A stretch of 63,214 bases of DNA from Lentibacillus lipolyticus (GCA_004145795.1 SEIO01000016.1:1-63214); one strand, 5' to 3'. Positions 9,071-18,450 are shown, numbered from the stretch's first letter. Numbers and translations are program-made. The notes: generated from the sequence alone by a model not told the origin.

Positions 9071-10540
9071 ATGACAAACCAAGTTCGTGTACGGTACGCG
9101 CCAAGTCCGACGGGAAATCTGCACATAGGAAATGCGCGCACTGCCTTGTTTAATTACTTATATGCCAGACATTTTGATGGGAAATTCATTATCCGGATTG
9201 AAGATACGGATGAAAAGCGGAATGTAGCTGGCGGCGAAGAAAGCCAGATGACCTATTTGAAGTGGCTTGGCATTGATTGGGATGAAGGAGCTGACGCTGG
9301 TGGTGATTACGGCCCGTACCGCCAGATGGAACGACTCGATATTTATCAGAAATATGTCGATGAATTACTGGAAAAAGGATTAGCTTATAAATGTTATATG
9401 ACGGAAGAAGAACTGGATAAAGAACGGGAAGAGCAGCGGTCGAAAGGACAAGTTCCGAAATACTCCGGTGCTCACCGCAATTTGACACAGGCGCAAATTG
9501 ACCAGTTTGAGAGCGAAGGACGCAAACCTAGTATTCGCTTGCGTGTCCCGGATAACCAAACGTATACATTCCGTGACATTGTGCGGGGAACTATTGCATT
9601 TGAATCAAGTGATTTTGGTGATTGGGTTATCGTTAAGAAAAGTGGTACACCAACCTACAACTTTGCTGTCGCTATTGACGATCATTTGATGAAGATCACA
9701 GATGTTCTGCGCGGGGAAGAACATATCTCTAATACGCCGAAACAAATGATGGTTTATGAAGCATTTGGCTGGGAGCCACCAAGATTTGGCCATATGACAC
9801 TCATTATGAATGAAGAGCGTAAGAAATTAAGTAAACGCGATGAGCATATTATGCAGTTTATTGAGCAGTACCAAAACATGGGTTATCTGCCAGAGGCGCT
9901 GTTTAATTTCATCACCTTGCTAGGCTGGTCGCCGGTCGGTGAAGAGGAAATCTTTAGCCAGGATAAACTGATTGAGATTTTTGATCCGGAACGTCTGTCA
10001 ACCTCTGCTGCCATTTTTGACCGCCATAAATTAAGGTGGATGAACAATGAATATATTAAGGCAGCGGACCTTGACAGAGTTATTGAACTGGCTATGCCGC
10101 ACCTGATAGAAGCTGGCAAATTACCAGAAAAAATGGATGAATCAACAAGAGAATGGGCCGAAAAAATGATTGCACTATACCAGGAACAGCTGCATTATGG
10201 TGCGGAAATTGTCGAACTGACGGATTTGTTTTTCCGGGAATCCATTCATTATGATGAAGCGGCTATGGATGTACTGAGCCAGGAGCAGGTCCCGGAAGTG
10301 CTGCAGGTTTTCACCGATAAGCTGATCCATTTGGATACGTTTGAAAAGGATGCCATTAAGCAGCAAATTAAGGCCACGCAAAAGGAAACTGGGCATCGTG
10401 GGAAAAAGCTATTTATGCCAATTCGAGCAGCGACAACTGGACAGACACATGGCCCGGAACTGCCGCTTGCTATTGAGCTGTTGGGCAAAGACACTGTTCT
10501 GAAGCGTCTTGATCATTTACTGAATCGGCTTGGAGCTTAA
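9071..10540 (+). CDS. gltX: Glutamyl-tRNA synthetase (GltX)
   Basis: This class I synthetase charges tRNA-Glu and, in Bacillaceae, misacylates tRNA-Gln for later amidation. The 489-residue protein has the HIGH-type motif HIGN at 18-21 within [10 protein letters not shown] and the KMSKS-type motif KLSKR near 255. The C-terminal anticodon-binding helical domain follows from about 330. GAAAGGAG precedes the ATG. Full length for the family. It lies between the yacL terminator and the promoter of the cysteine T-box. Confidence 0.97.
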   Translation: MTNQVRVRYAPSPTGNLHIGNARTALFNYLYARHFDGKFIIRIEDTDEKRNVAGGEESQMTYLKWLGIDWDEGADAGGDYGPYRQMERLDIYQKYVDELLEKGLAYKCYMTEEELDKEREEQRSKGQVPKYSGAHRNLTQAQIDQFESEGRKPSIRLRVPDNQTYTFRDIVRGTIAFESSDFGDWVIVKKSGTPTYNFAVAIDDHLMKITDVLRGEEHISNTPKQMMVYEAFGWEPPRFGHMTLIMNEERKKLSKRDEHIMQFIEQYQNMGYLPEALFNFITLLGWSPVGEEEIFSQDKLIEIFDPERLSTSAAIFDRHKLRWMNNEYIKAADLDRVIELAMPHLIEAGKLPEKMDESTREWAEKMIALYQEQLHYGAEIVELTDLFFRESIHYDEAAMDVLSQEQVPEVLQVFTDKLIHLDTFEKDAIKQQIKATQKETGHRGKKLFMPIRAATTGQTHGPELPLAIELLGKDTVLKRLDHLLNRLGA

Positions 10541-10570
10541 TTGGTTCACAACTGCGTATGAATGTAATAT
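10541..10570 (+). promoter_or_regulatory. Promoter of the cysE T-box transcript
   Basis: TTGGTT and TAATAT are 18 nt apart, directly after the gltX stop. The expected start near 10577 places the whole T-box downstream. Confidence 0.55.
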
Positions 10571-10589
10571 AGTAATAACATAATCAGAA

Positions 10590-10840
10590 AAATTCGAGCG
10601 TTGACAAGGAGAAGTAAAAAACGGCATTGCTTATCCAGAGAGAATCACCACCGGCTGTAAGTGATTCAAAGCACCGTTTTTGAAATGCACCTTGGAGCCC
10701 GCTATGGAAATGGAAGTATATAGCGGCGGCACTCTGCCGTTACCAGAGCCGAGCTGGAAGAATAAATATTCTTCAAACAGAGTGGGACCGCGTAACAAGC
10801 GTCTCTGTGTATCTTATGCACGAGGCGCTTGTTTTTTTTG
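10590..10840 (+). promoter_or_regulatory. Cysteine-specific T-box riboswitch
   Basis: A T-box leader senses uncharged tRNA and lets transcription continue when that tRNA is uncharged. The conserved T-box bulge appears as AGTGGGACCGCG at 10781-10792. It is followed by a terminator hairpin whose arms AACAAGCG (10794-10801) and CGCTTGTT (10826-10833) lead into eight Ts. The specifier loop reads GAAATGCA, with codon TGC (Cys) at 10686-10688. The genes controlled, cysE and cysS, make cysteine and charge tRNA-Cys, which fits. Stem I spans roughly 10600-10720. Confidence 0.93.
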
Positions 10841-10910
10841 GGAGAGAATAAAGATTTTACATATTCCTTTATGCATATATAAGCAAAGGACGGGAGGAGG
10901 AATGAGGACG

Positions 10911-11579
10911 ATGGGTCTTTTTAAGCGGATGAAAGAAGATATGGATGTTGTCTTTGAGCAGGATCCGGCAGCCCGCTCGTATACAGAAGTAATGCTGACA
11001 TATTCGGGTCTGCACGCCATCTGGGCACATCGGCTGGCCCACTTCTTCTTTAAGCGACGTTTGTTCTTTATTGCCCGCGCGATTTCACAGTTAAGCCGCT
11101 TTATCACCGGGATTGAAATTCACCCGGGTGCGGTAATTGGGAGAAAGTTTTTTATCGACCATGGAATGGGCGTTGTAATTGGGGAAACATGTGAAATAGG
11201 GGATAATGTCACTATTTTTCAAGGCGTGACACTCGGTGGTACAGGTAAAGAAAAAGGAAAGCGACACCCAACTATCAAAGATAATGCAATGATTACGACC
11301 GGTGCTAAAGTTCTCGGAAACATAACCATTGGCAACAGTTCCAAAGTAGGGGCTGGATCAATCGTGCTAAAAGATGTCCCTGATTATTCTACAGTTGTTG
11401 GGGTTCCGGGGAGAGTTGTTATACAGAACGGGGAGAAAGTGAAAAAAAACCTTGATCATCAAAAATTGCCGGATCCAGTGGCAGATCGCTGTGATCAGCT
11501 GCAGGAGGAAATCGATGCACTGCGTGAAGAAATAGCAAAACTGAAGGAAGTGAAGAAGAATGACCATCACCATTTATAA
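10911..11579 (+). CDS. cysE: Serine O-acetyltransferase CysE
   Basis: CysE acetylates serine from acetyl-CoA, the first step of cysteine synthesis. The 222-residue protein has the N-terminal helical region and a left-handed beta-helix from about 65 with hexapeptide repeats. The catalytic segment IDHGMG lies near 80 and the [11 protein letters not shown] loop near 115. ATG 10911 follows GGGAGGAGG with 10 nt spacing and gives the usual N-terminus. A nearer ATG at 10902 is too close to that site, and longer in-frame starts lie inside the T-box. Its 3' end overlaps cysS by 20 nt. Confidence 0.95.
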   Translation: MGLFKRMKEDMDVVFEQDPAARSYTEVMLTYSGLHAIWAHRLAHFFFKRRLFFIARAISQLSRFITGIEIHPGAVIGRKFFIDHGMGVVIGETCEIGDNVTIFQGVTLGGTGKEKGKRHPTIKDNAMITTGAKVLGNITIGNSSKVGAGSIVLKDVPDYSTVVGVPGRVVIQNGEKVKKNLDHQKLPDPVADRCDQLQEEIDALREEIAKLKEVKKNDHHHL

Positions 11580-12972
11580 TACCTTAACAAGGGAAAAGGA
11601 AACGTTTCGGCCATTAGAAGAGAATCGGGTACGCATGTATGTCTGCGGACCGACTGTTTATAATTATATTCATATTGGGAATGCCAGACCAGCAGTGGTT
11701 TTTGATACGGTCAGGCGATATTTTGAGTATAAGGGATTTCAGGTTGACTATGTGCTTAACTTCACTGACGTTGATGACAAAATTATCCACGCGGCAAATG
11801 ACATAGGGGAGGCAGTTCCGGACGTTGCAAACCGTTTTATAGATGCCTACCTGAACGATGTTGGGGCACTGGGTGTTAAAAAGGCAACCTGGAACCCGCG
11901 CGTGACGGAAACGATGGATGACATCATCACATTTATACAGAGTTTGATAGATAAGGGGTATGCCTATGAAGCGGACGGGGATGTTTATTTCAAACCGCGC
12001 TCATTTGCTGGATACGGGAAACTGTCTCACCAATCGATTGATGAACTCAGATCTGGTGCACGTATTCAGGTAGGCGAGAAAAAAGAAGACCCACTAGATT
12101 TTGCCTTATGGAAAAAGGCAAAGGATAGTGAAATTGCGTGGGACTCCCCATGGGGTCAGGGACGTCCCGGCTGGCATATCGAATGCTCGGCTATGGCCAA
12201 AAAATATCTGGGAGAGACCATTGATATTCATGCGGGCGGCCAGGACCTTGCTTTTCCGCACCATGAAAATGAAATTGCACAATCAGAGGCTATGACCGGA
12301 AAGAGTTTTGCTAATTACTGGATGCATAATGGGTATATTAATATTGATAATGAAAAAATGTCCAAATCACTTGGGAACTTCGTACTGACAAAAGATATTA
12401 TTGCACAGCATGATCCGCAGGTAGTCCGGTTCTTCATGCTGAGTGTTCATTACCGTCATCCGATTAACTTTACAGAAGAGCTGCTGCAGGGCGCGAAAAA
12501 CAGTCTGGATCGGGTTAAAAATGCATACAGCAATCTGGAGCACCGTAAACAGGCCAGCATGGATGCCGATAAAGAGGCTGATGAATGGCAAGAAACGATC
12601 GCGGCACTGAAGCAACAGTTTGAAGAAGCGATGGATGATGATTTTAATACAGCTAATGCTATCGCTGTCCTGTTTGAAATGACAAAAGAGGCGAACCGCT
12701 ACCTTGAAGAGGAACGTACATCCGTTCGTGTCATTGAGGCGTTTCAGGAACACATGGAAATGCTGCTTGAGGTACTGGGTATTCAGCTGGAACAGGAAGA
12801 AGAGCTACTGGATGCTGACATTGAAGCACTGCTTTATGAGCGGGAAGAAGCACGAAGGAACCGTAACTTTGCCCGCGCTGATGAAATACGAGACAGTCTG
12901 AGAGAGAAAAATATTATTCTGGAAGATACTCCACAGGGAACAAGATGGAAGCGGGCTGACAATGGATCTTGA
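11560..12972 (+). CDS. cysS: Cysteinyl-tRNA synthetase
   Basis: This class I synthetase charges tRNA-Cys. The 470-residue protein carries HIGN within [13 protein letters not shown] near 28-40, the zinc-site cysteine in HIECSAM, the histidines in FPHHENE, and KMSKS near 267. The C-terminal anticodon-recognition region is complete. The start lies inside cysE (20 nt overlap), giving coupled translation, and an AAGGAAGTGAAG stretch provides the ribosome site. Expression is under the cysteine T-box. The last 11 nt overlap mrnC. Confidence 0.97.
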   Translation: MTITIYNTLTREKETFRPLEENRVRMYVCGPTVYNYIHIGNARPAVVFDTVRRYFEYKGFQVDYVLNFTDVDDKIIHAANDIGEAVPDVANRFIDAYLNDVGALGVKKATWNPRVTETMDDIITFIQSLIDKGYAYEADGDVYFKPRSFAGYGKLSHQSIDELRSGARIQVGEKKEDPLDFALWKKAKDSEIAWDSPWGQGRPGWHIECSAMAKKYLGETIDIHAGGQDLAFPHHENEIAQSEAMTGKSFANYWMHNGYINIDNEKMSKSLGNFVLTKDIIAQHDPQVVRFFMLSVHYRHPINFTEELLQGAKNSLDRVKNAYSNLEHRKQASMDADKEADEWQETIAALKQQFEEAMDDDFNTANAIAVLFEMTKEANRYLEEERTSVRVIEAFQEHMEMLLEVLGIQLEQEEELLDADIEALLYEREEARRNRNFARADEIRDSLREKNIILEDTPQGTRWKRADNGS

Positions 12973-13360
12973 TGTGAAACAGATGAAAAGTTTGGCACTG
13001 GCTTATATGGGAGATGCTGTGTATGAGGTTCATGTCAGGGAACATTTGCTCAGACAGGGAACTGTAAAGCCAAATCAGCTTCACAGGGAAGCCGTCATGT
13101 TTGTTTCAGCCAAAGCACAGGCATCTGTCGTTCTATACTGGCTGGGTGCGGAACTGCTTACCGGTGAGGAAGAGCAAATAGTCACTCGGGGCAGGAACGC
13201 TAAATCAGGAACAATCCCCAAGAATACAAGTGTACAGACATACCGGTACAGCACTGCGTTTGAGACGCTTATAGGCTACCATTACCTGCTCCGGAATGAA
13301 GCCAGACTAAACGAACTGATGGCGGCGGCAGTAGCGTATGTAGAAGGGAGGTACAGCTGA
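12962..13360 (+). CDS. mrnC: Mini-ribonuclease III MrnC
   Basis: Mini-III is a double-strand-specific RNase made only of the RNase III catalytic domain; in B. subtilis it matures 23S rRNA ends. The 132-residue protein has the conserved YMGDAVYE signature near 15-22 and the RGRNAK block near 78, and no dsRNA-binding domain. It overlaps cysS by 11 nt and is followed after 2 nt by rlmB, so it belongs to the cysE transcription unit. Confidence 0.94.
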   Translation: MDLDVKQMKSLALAYMGDAVYEVHVREHLLRQGTVKPNQLHREAVMFVSAKAQASVVLYWLGAELLTGEEEQIVTRGRNAKSGTIPKNTSVQTYRYSTAFETLIGYHYLLRNEARLNELMAAAVAYVEGRYS

Positions 13361-13362
13361 CA

Positions 13363-14109
13363 ATGGAACAGGAAATGATTATCGGCAAAAATCCTGTTAT
13401 TGAAGCGTTGACAGCGGGAAGGCCGGTCAATAAAGTGGTCGTCTCAGACCAGCTGAATAAGTCACTGACAGGTAAGTTAAACCATCTTGTCAAAGATGCA
13501 GGAACCGTTTTACAAAAAGTACCAAAAGCCAAACTTGATCAAATGGCCACCGGAAATCATCAGGGAGTGGTCGCTTATGTTGCCTCTTACGCTTATGTCG
13601 CATTGGACGATTTGTTCGCTGTGGCAGAAAGGAAAAATGAAGTGCCTTTTTTCATTATTTTAGATCAGCTGGAAGATCCCCACAACCTTGGATCCATTCT
13701 GAGGACTGCCGATGCGGCCGGTGCACACGGGATAATTATCCCCAAGCGTCGTTCGGTTGGCCTGACCCAGACAGTTGCCAAAACAGCTGCCGGGGCATTG
13801 GAGCATGTCCCGGTTACACGGGTCACGAATATTGCCAGCACCATTGATGAACTAAAAGATAGACAGGTATGGGTTGTCGGCACGGATGCAGACGGCACTG
13901 AGGATTATCGGCAGCTTGACGGTGCTATACCCATCGCCATTGTGATTGGGAATGAAGGGAAAGGCATAAGCCGCTTGGTACGGGATAAATGTGATTGGAC
14001 GGTCAGCCTTCCTATGAATGGGCACGTGTCATCACTCAATGCATCGGTTGCCTGCAGTCTGCTTTTATATGAGGTATACCGAAAAAGGTTCCCGGCAGGT
14101 GAGCGGTGA
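13363..14109 (+). CDS. rlmB: SPOUT 2'-O rRNA methyltransferase RlmB/YacO
   Basis: This TrmH/SpoU-type enzyme is predicted to methylate a guanosine ribose in 23S rRNA. The 248-residue protein has the N-terminal substrate-binding domain (about 1-85) and the SPOUT knot with its three motifs: the EDPHNLGSILRTADA block, IGNEGKGISRLV, and SLNASVAC. The last two form the AdoMet site. GGGAGG precedes the ATG. It overlaps rae1 by a few bases. Exact target is inferred from the family. Confidence 0.92.
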   Translation: MEQEMIIGKNPVIEALTAGRPVNKVVVSDQLNKSLTGKLNHLVKDAGTVLQKVPKAKLDQMATGNHQGVVAYVASYAYVALDDLFAVAERKNEVPFFIILDQLEDPHNLGSILRTADAAGAHGIIIPKRRSVGLTQTVAKTAAGALEHVPVTRVTNIASTIDELKDRQVWVVGTDADGTEDYRQLDGAIPIAIVIGNEGKGISRLVRDKCDWTVSLPMNGHVSSLNASVACSLLLYEVYRKRFPAGER

Positions 14110-14618
14110 TGAATGTTCTAGTAGTTGACGGCTACAATATCATCGGCGCATGGGAAGAATTACAGGAATTAAAGCTGAAGGATATCGGACAAGCGCGTGA
14201 TCGGCTGATTGAATTGCTGGCGGACTACGGGGCATATTCAGGTTTGCGTGTCATTGTTGTTTTTGATGCCTATTATGTAAAAGGAATTGAGAACAGGCAT
14301 AAAGAATACCAAGTGGAAATTATTTATACGAAAGAAAATGAGACGGCTGATGAGTGTATTGAACGGCTGGTAAAGGAATTGAAGAATGTGCTGAACCAGG
14401 TATATGTGGCTACATCGGATTACGCGGAACAGCGTACCATCTTTGGCCGGGGCGCACTCCGCAAATCGGCACGGGAGCTTTATATTGAACTGAACGCCAT
14501 TGACAGGGAGATAGCGGACAAAATCGAGGAGACTGGACAAAAAAGACATACAATCAAAATTCCGCTAAAGCAAGATGTTCTGGACAAGTTTGAAAAATGG
14601 CGGCGTGGGGATACATAA
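14109..14618 (+). CDS. rae1: Ribosome-associated endoribonuclease Rae1 (YacP)
   Basis: Rae1 is a PIN-like (NYN) nuclease that in B. subtilis enters the ribosomal A site and cuts certain mRNAs during translation. About 169 residues; the acidic active-site residues occur in VVDGYNIIG, VFDAYYV, the TADE block and ATSDYAEQ. The FGRGALRKSARE segment is characteristic of the family. GTG 14106 and ATG 14109 are both in frame; ATG is chosen because it matches the B. subtilis N-terminus. The gene overlaps the rlmB stop, and it ends the cysE unit. Confidence 0.92.
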   Translation: MNVLVVDGYNIIGAWEELQELKLKDIGQARDRLIELLADYGAYSGLRVIVVFDAYYVKGIENRHKEYQVEIIYTKENETADECIERLVKELKNVLNQVYVATSDYAEQRTIFGRGALRKSARELYIELNAIDREIADKIEETGQKRHTIKIPLKQDVLDKFEKWRRGDT

Positions 14619-15146
14619 TCTCTTTGGTTTCACGTTAAAGATTCTTTTCGTATAATGCGCTGTCTTTACAGCGCAGTAGATAGGAACTACGACATAATGA
14701 AAAAAAGTGCTATGACACCGCTACGGAAATACACTGGGGTGCTCGTCGTGTTGCAAGTGGTTTCAGTGAAGCAGCACTCCTCGCAACTCGCAGTCTACTC
14801 GGTGGATGTTTTGCTCGTCGCTTTCCGCGGGGGAGTGGTGAGCCTCCTCGGGCTGGGCCCTGCGGGGTCTCACCGATCTCCCATTTCCCGCAGGAAGCGG
14901 CTTTTGCTTCCGAGGAAGCTGAAGCGTTGCCCGCGGAAAGCGACTGCCCGGAGCGGAAATCAACGCCACTCTGTTATAGTGTGGTAGACCAATCCTCTAT
15001 TTAATTTATGTCGCAATATACAAAAATTGTTCAGCAGGGTTTCATTTGCTAAGGCGATACAAACAGCAATAGGATTTTGGGAATACAGCCTATGTTAATG
15101 TCCGGCTAATATGATTTGCGGGCCGTCTCTGCTTTCTCAATCTATG
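14619..15146. other. Intergenic region rae1-sigH
   Basis: The gap contains a compact GC-rich repeat with perfect 14 bp inverted ends (listed separately) and AT-rich flanks. The reading frame at 14655-14987 only crosses the repeat and has no coding features. A weak hairpin after the rae1 stop (around 14615-14650) might end the cysE unit. The sigH promoter begins at 15147. Confidence 0.6.
14818..14943. repeat. Intergenic repeat with 14 bp inverted ends
   Basis: TCGCTTTCCGCGGG at 14818-14831 is the exact reverse complement of CCCGCGGAAAGCGA at 14930-14943. Inside, GGTGAG and CTCACC form a nested pair and TCCTCGG is echoed by CCGAGGA. It is more GC-rich than its flanks. From memory, similar CCGCGGGG...GAGCCTCCTCG elements are widespread between genes in Bacillaceae. 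It encodes no protein and looks like a miniature element or structured intergenic repeat. The full unit may extend into 14690-15000. Confidence 0.75.
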
Positions 15147-15176
15147 TTGACTATTAGGAAACGCTTACTGTATAAT
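15147..15176 (+). promoter_or_regulatory. sigH promoter
   Basis: TTGACT and TATAAT are 18 nt apart, about 38 nt before the start codon. In B. subtilis sigH is transcribed by sigma-A under AbrB repression; no AbrB site can be judged by eye. Confidence 0.75.
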
Positions 15177-15213
15177 ACGTTTAAATTGACTACGGTGTTG
15201 TCGGGGGGCATTT

Positions 15214-15879
15214 TTGGTGAGTATCGAGCTGGTAGAGACAGACAATGAAAGCCTGGAAAAGCTTGATGACGATGCAATTATTCGTCTGATACACTGCGGG
15301 AACAGTCAGGCGTTGGACTTTCTGATACATAAATATATCAATTTTGTGCGGGCTAAAGCGAGGACCTATTTTATCATTGGCGCGGATAAAGAAGATATTA
15401 TCCAGGAAGGCATGATAGGTCTGTATAAGGCTATTCGTGATTATGATGGGGACAAGCTCTCCTCTTTTAAGGCATTTGCTGAACTGTGTGTCACCCGGCA
15501 GATTATTACCGCCATTAAAACAGCCACAAGACAGAAACATACCCCACTCAACTCATATGTATCGCTGGACAAGCCAATCTATGATGAGGAATCCGACCGC
15601 ACGCTGCTTGACGTCATAGGCGGAAACAAGGCAGTTGACCCACAAGAACTACTCGTGAACAGAGAGAACTATTTCGATATGGAAGGCAAACTGTCTGAAC
15701 TGCTTAGCAAACTGGAGAAGGAAGTGCTTCACCTGTACCTGGACGGGTGTACCTATCAGGAAATTTCCGTCAAGTTGAAACGGCATGTGAAGTCAATCGA
15801 CAACGCCCTGCAGCGAATTAAACGAAAACTGGAACAGCTGCTGGAAGCAAATGACGCGGGAACACGCCAAGTACGTTGA
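15214..15879 (+). CDS. sigH: RNA polymerase sigma-H factor
   Basis: SigH directs early stationary-phase and pre-spore transcription. The 221-residue protein has region 2 with the GADKEDIIQEGMIGL core (about 52-67) and a C-terminal region 4 helix-turn-helix, seen in the TYQEISVKL and SIDNALQRIKRKL segments. Translation likely starts at TTG 15214; GTG 15217 is an alternative one codon on. GGGGGG upstream is the only ribosome-site candidate. It keeps its B. subtilis position before rpmG-secE-nusG. Confidence 0.96.
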   Translation: MVSIELVETDNESLEKLDDDAIIRLIHCGNSQALDFLIHKYINFVRAKARTYFIIGADKEDIIQEGMIGLYKAIRDYDGDKLSSFKAFAELCVTRQIITAIKTATRQKHTPLNSYVSLDKPIYDEESDRTLLDVIGGNKAVDPQELLVNRENYFDMEGKLSELLSKLEKEVLHLYLDGCTYQEISVKLKRHVKSIDNALQRIKRKLEQLLEANDAGTRQVR

Positions 15880-15939
15880 CACTTAATGGAGGTCGTGCTA
15901 CATTAGTATAGGCAAAAGCCCTTTAGTGGGGTGATAGAG

Positions 15940-16086
15940 ATGAAGCGGAAAATAGCATTGGCATGTGCCATTTGTGCAAATAGAAATTATACAACCAGCA
16001 AAAATGCATCCGTCAATGAACGGCTGGAAATGCAGAAATACTGCAAAACGTGCGGAAAACACACGTTGCACCGTGAAACAAAGTAG
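15940..16086 (+). CDS. rpmG: Ribosomal protein bL33 (zinc form)
   Basis: The 48-codon frame encodes bL33 with two CxxC pairs (Cys9/Cys12 and Cys35/Cys38), so this is the zinc-binding form. The NRNYTT segment and the YC-TC-HT C-terminal pattern match the family. GTGGGGTGAT lies ahead of the ATG. It stands between sigH and secE, as in B. subtilis. A zinc-free paralog would be expected elsewhere if zinc-responsive exchange occurs. Confidence 0.93.
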   Translation: MKRKIALACAICANRNYTTSKNASVNERLEMQKYCKTCGKHTLHRETK

Positions 16087-16128
16087 TGACGCATTGGTGG
16101 GGCTCTTTAGTCTGGGGAGGGACAAGCT

Positions 16129-16305
16129 ATGAATCTCATGAAGTTCTTTAAAAATGTTTCAAGAGAAATGAAAAAAGTCAGCTGGCCAAAAGGTCGTGAA
16201 CTGACAAGTTATACAATCACTGTCATCACGACTGTCGCCTTTGTGGCTGTGTTTTTTGCAATCATTGATATGGGTATTTCGCAACTTCTTAATTTATTAT
16301 TTTAA
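16129..16305 (+). CDS. secE: Preprotein translocase subunit SecE
   Basis: SecE clamps SecY in the Sec channel. The 58-residue protein is the short single-span Gram-positive form: an amphipathic N-terminus with the conserved EMKKVSWPKG block (14-22) and one membrane helix (about 30-52). GGGGAGGGA precedes the ATG. It is followed by a terminator-like hairpin before nusG. Confidence 0.94.
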   Translation: MNLMKFFKNVSREMKKVSWPKGRELTSYTITVITTVAFVAVFFAIIDMGISQLLNLLF

Positions 16306-16362
16306 CCGTATTGAATAAATAAGCTATAATTATGCTATAATGGAATATACTATTATGATTTT

Positions 16363-16392
16363 AAAAAACCCGGGTTCAGCGGGTTTTTTAAT
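16363..16392 (+). terminator. Terminator-like hairpin between secE and nusG
   Basis: AAAAAACCCG (16363-16372) pairs with CGGGTTTTTT (16380-16389) around a 7 nt loop, an intrinsic-terminator shape. It may end the sigH-rpmG-secE transcript or act as an attenuator for nusG. Confidence 0.6.
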
Positions 16393-16481
16393 ATTGCATT
16401 TTTTTGGATGGAAGCAGTCCGGCGCTATGACAGTGATACTGACGATAAGGGAGGGAAGGGCAAGCGGAATGCCCTGTGCAA

Positions 16482-17018
16482 ATGGAAAAGAATTGGTATG
16501 TTATCCACACTTATTCCGGTTACGAGAATAAGGTGAAAACGAATTTGCAGAAACGTGTAGAGACGATGGATATGGAAGATAAAATATTTCGTGTCATCGT
16601 TCCCGAAGAAGAAGAAACGGAAATGAAAAATGGTAAGAAAAAAGTTGTCAAAAAAAAGTTTTTCCCTGGCTATGTTCTTGCAGAAATGATTATGACTGAT
16701 GATTCGTGGTACGTTGTCCGTAATACACCTGGTGTAACCGGATTTGTTGGGTCTAGCGGCCATGGTACGAAGCCGACACCGCTTTTGCCTGATGAAGTGG
16801 ATACCGTGCTGAAGCAGATGGGTGTGAAAGAGGAAGCGCCAAAGATTAATTTTGAAGTTAAAGAAAACGTAAACATCACGGACGGTCCGTTCGCTGACTT
16901 CACAGGGACTATTGAGCATATCGACACGGACAAGCAAAAGGTGAAAGTTCATGTAAACATGTTTGGTCGTGAAACACCAGTCGAGCTGGATTTCACCCAA
17001 ATCGAGAAACTGCAATAA
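16482..17018 (+). CDS. nusG: Transcription elongation factor NusG
   Basis: NusG binds RNA polymerase and modulates pausing and termination. The 178-residue protein has the NGN domain (from EKNWYVIHTYSGYENK) and a C-terminal KOW domain with DGPFADFTG. ATG 16482 gives the exact B. subtilis-like start. An in-frame GTG at 16476 would add two residues. Neither has a well-spaced ribosome site: the nearest strong purine run ends near 16460. Confidence 0.94.
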   Translation: MEKNWYVIHTYSGYENKVKTNLQKRVETMDMEDKIFRVIVPEEEETEMKNGKKKVVKKKFFPGYVLAEMIMTDDSWYVVRNTPGVTGFVGSSGHGTKPTPLLPDEVDTVLKQMGVKEEAPKINFEVKENVNITDGPFADFTGTIEHIDTDKQKVKVHVNMFGRETPVELDFTQIEKLQ

Positions 17019-17061
17019 GTATTCGCTATACAGAAACTGCAGAATAAAAATCGGGAAAACC

Positions 17062-17090
17062 TTGCATTATTTTACGATTCGTGCTAGAAT
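17062..17090 (+). promoter_or_regulatory. rplK operon promoter
   Basis: TTGCAT and TAGAAT are 17 nt apart, about 100 nt ahead of rplK. Confidence 0.72.
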
Positions 17091-17138
17091 TTTTTTGTTA
17101 TTGACGTCCCTCGCATACGAGTGGACAGGTAATGCTGA

Positions 17139-17165
17139 GTGGGAGGGGAATCACCCTATTACCAC
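17139..17165 (+). promoter_or_regulatory. L1-type leader site before rplK
   Basis: GTGGGAGG followed by a short inner GG/CC hairpin and then ACCAC makes an interrupted helix. The same pattern recurs before rplA (17709-17735). This resembles the 23S rRNA L1 site mimic found in L11-L1 mRNAs, so L1 probably represses here. Confidence 0.65.
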
Positions 17166-17192
17166 ATCACGGACTTTAAGGAGGTGTGTCTC

Positions 17193-17618
17193 GTGGCTAA
17201 AAAAGTAATCAAAGTTGTAAAACTGCAAATCGAGGCAGGCAAAGCAAATCCAGCACCACCGGTAGGACCGGCACTGGGTCAAGCTGGTGTGAATATCATG
17301 GGATTCTGTAAGGAATTTAACGCCCGCACGCAAGATCAGGCTGGCATGATTATTCCGGTTGAAATCACAGTATTCGAGGATCGTTCGTTTACTTTCATCA
17401 CCAAAACGCCGCCTGCTGCTGTATTGCTGAAAAAGGCAGCCGGTATTGATACTGCATCAGGTGAACCAAATCGCAATAAAGTTGCTTCGGTCAAACGTGA
17501 TCAAGTGAAAGAAATTGCTGAAACGAAAATGCCTGATTTGAATGCGGCTGATTTTGACGCTGCTGTTCGTATGGTTGAAGGAACCGCGCGCAGTATGGGC
17601 ATTGACATTGAAGACTAA
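17193..17618 (+). CDS. rplK: Ribosomal protein uL11
   Basis: uL11 forms the base of the ribosomal stalk and is needed for the RelA stringent response. The 141-residue protein begins at GTG 17193 behind AAGGAGGTG; the upstream in-frame region (from 17139) is the L1-type leader and not coding. The proline-rich hinge [15 protein letters not shown] and the C-terminal rRNA-binding domain (ending near MGIDIED) are intact. rplA follows in the same unit. Confidence 0.97.
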   Translation: MAKKVIKVVKLQIEAGKANPAPPVGPALGQAGVNIMGFCKEFNARTQDQAGMIIPVEITVFEDRSFTFITKTPPAAVLLKKAAGIDTASGEPNRNKVASVKRDQVKEIAETKMPDLNAADFDAAVRMVEGTARSMGIDIED

Positions 17619-17708
17619 TGCCAGCGTAAACATGAATAAACACAGGTTGCGATAATGGTTGTCCATATCTCGCAACTTTTTTCATGGAAATGCGGCCGCG
17701 TTTTTCGA

Positions 17709-17735
17709 GTGGGAGGTCTGACCGCTATAAACCAC
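17709..17735 (+). promoter_or_regulatory. L1-type leader site before rplA
   Basis: GTGGGAGG, an inner GGTCTGACC hairpin, an AT-rich bulge and ACCAC repeat the architecture seen before rplK. It lies 20 nt ahead of the rplA start and may let L1 control its own translation separately. Confidence 0.62.
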
Positions 17736-17754
17736 AACCTGAGGAGGAAGTATA

Positions 17755-18450
17755 ATGGCAAAAAGAAGCAGAAAATATCAAGAAACTGCTAAGCTTGTTG
17801 ATCGTTCAAAAGCTTATGATGCAGAAGAAGCAGTTGCTTTGCTAAAAGAAACTGCAAAAGCAAATTTTGATGAAACGGTTGAAGCTGCATTCCGTTTGGG
17901 CGTTGATCCGAAAAAAGCCGATCAGCAAATCCGTGGAGCAATGGTGCTTCCGCACGGAACTGGAAAGACACAGCGTGTTTTAGTATTCGCAAAAGGTGAG
18001 AAAGCGACCGAAGCTGAAAATGCTGGAGCTGATTATGTCGGAGACCAGGATTTAATCAATAAAATTAATCAGGGCTGGTTTGAATTCGATGCCGTCGTCG
18101 CTACACCTGATATGATGGCTGAAGTCGGAAAGCTCGGACGTGTCCTGGGGCCAAAAGGCCTAATGCCGAACCCGAAAACCGGTACAGTCACGTTTGAAAT
18201 TGAAAAAGCAGTTAATGAAATCAAAGCGGGTAAAGTGGAATATCGTGTGGACAAGTCCGCGAATATCCATGTTCCGTTTGGTAAGACTTCATTTGATAAT
18301 GATAAACTGGTTGAAAACTTCAAGGCTATTGCCGATACACTTGTGAAAGCCAAGCCACAAGCGGCGAAAGGTGTATACATGCGCAACGCCTCCATCACGT
18401 CCACGATGGGCCCTGGAATCAGAGTTGACGTTACACCATACCGCGGCTAA
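17755..18450 (+). CDS. rplA: Ribosomal protein uL1
   Basis: uL1 forms the mobile L1 stalk that moves E-site tRNA and can repress its own mRNA. The 231-residue protein has domain I split around domain II. The [16 protein letters not shown] segment and the C-terminal [15 protein letters not shown] rRNA contact (here [10 protein letters not shown]) are present. GAGGAGG precedes the ATG. A candidate L1-binding hairpin lies just upstream. Confidence 0.97.
   Translation: MAKRSRKYQETAKLVDRSKAYDAEEAVALLKETAKANFDETVEAAFRLGVDPKKADQQIRGAMVLPHGTGKTQRVLVFAKGEKATEAENAGADYVGDQDLINKINQGWFEFDAVVATPDMMAEVGKLGRVLGPKGLMPNPKTGTVTFEIEKAVNEIKAGKVEYRVDKSANIHVPFGKTSFDNDKLVENFKAIADTLVKAKPQAAKGVYMRNASITSTMGPGIRVDVTPYRG

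Noticed and set aside
10680-10910. Longer N-terminus for CysE
   Set aside because: The extension runs through the T-box specifier and terminator; ATG 10911 has the ribosome site and the family start.
14655-14987. 110-codon open frame between rae1 and sigH
   Set aside because: It lies across the inverted-repeat element, has no family features and no fitting ribosome site.
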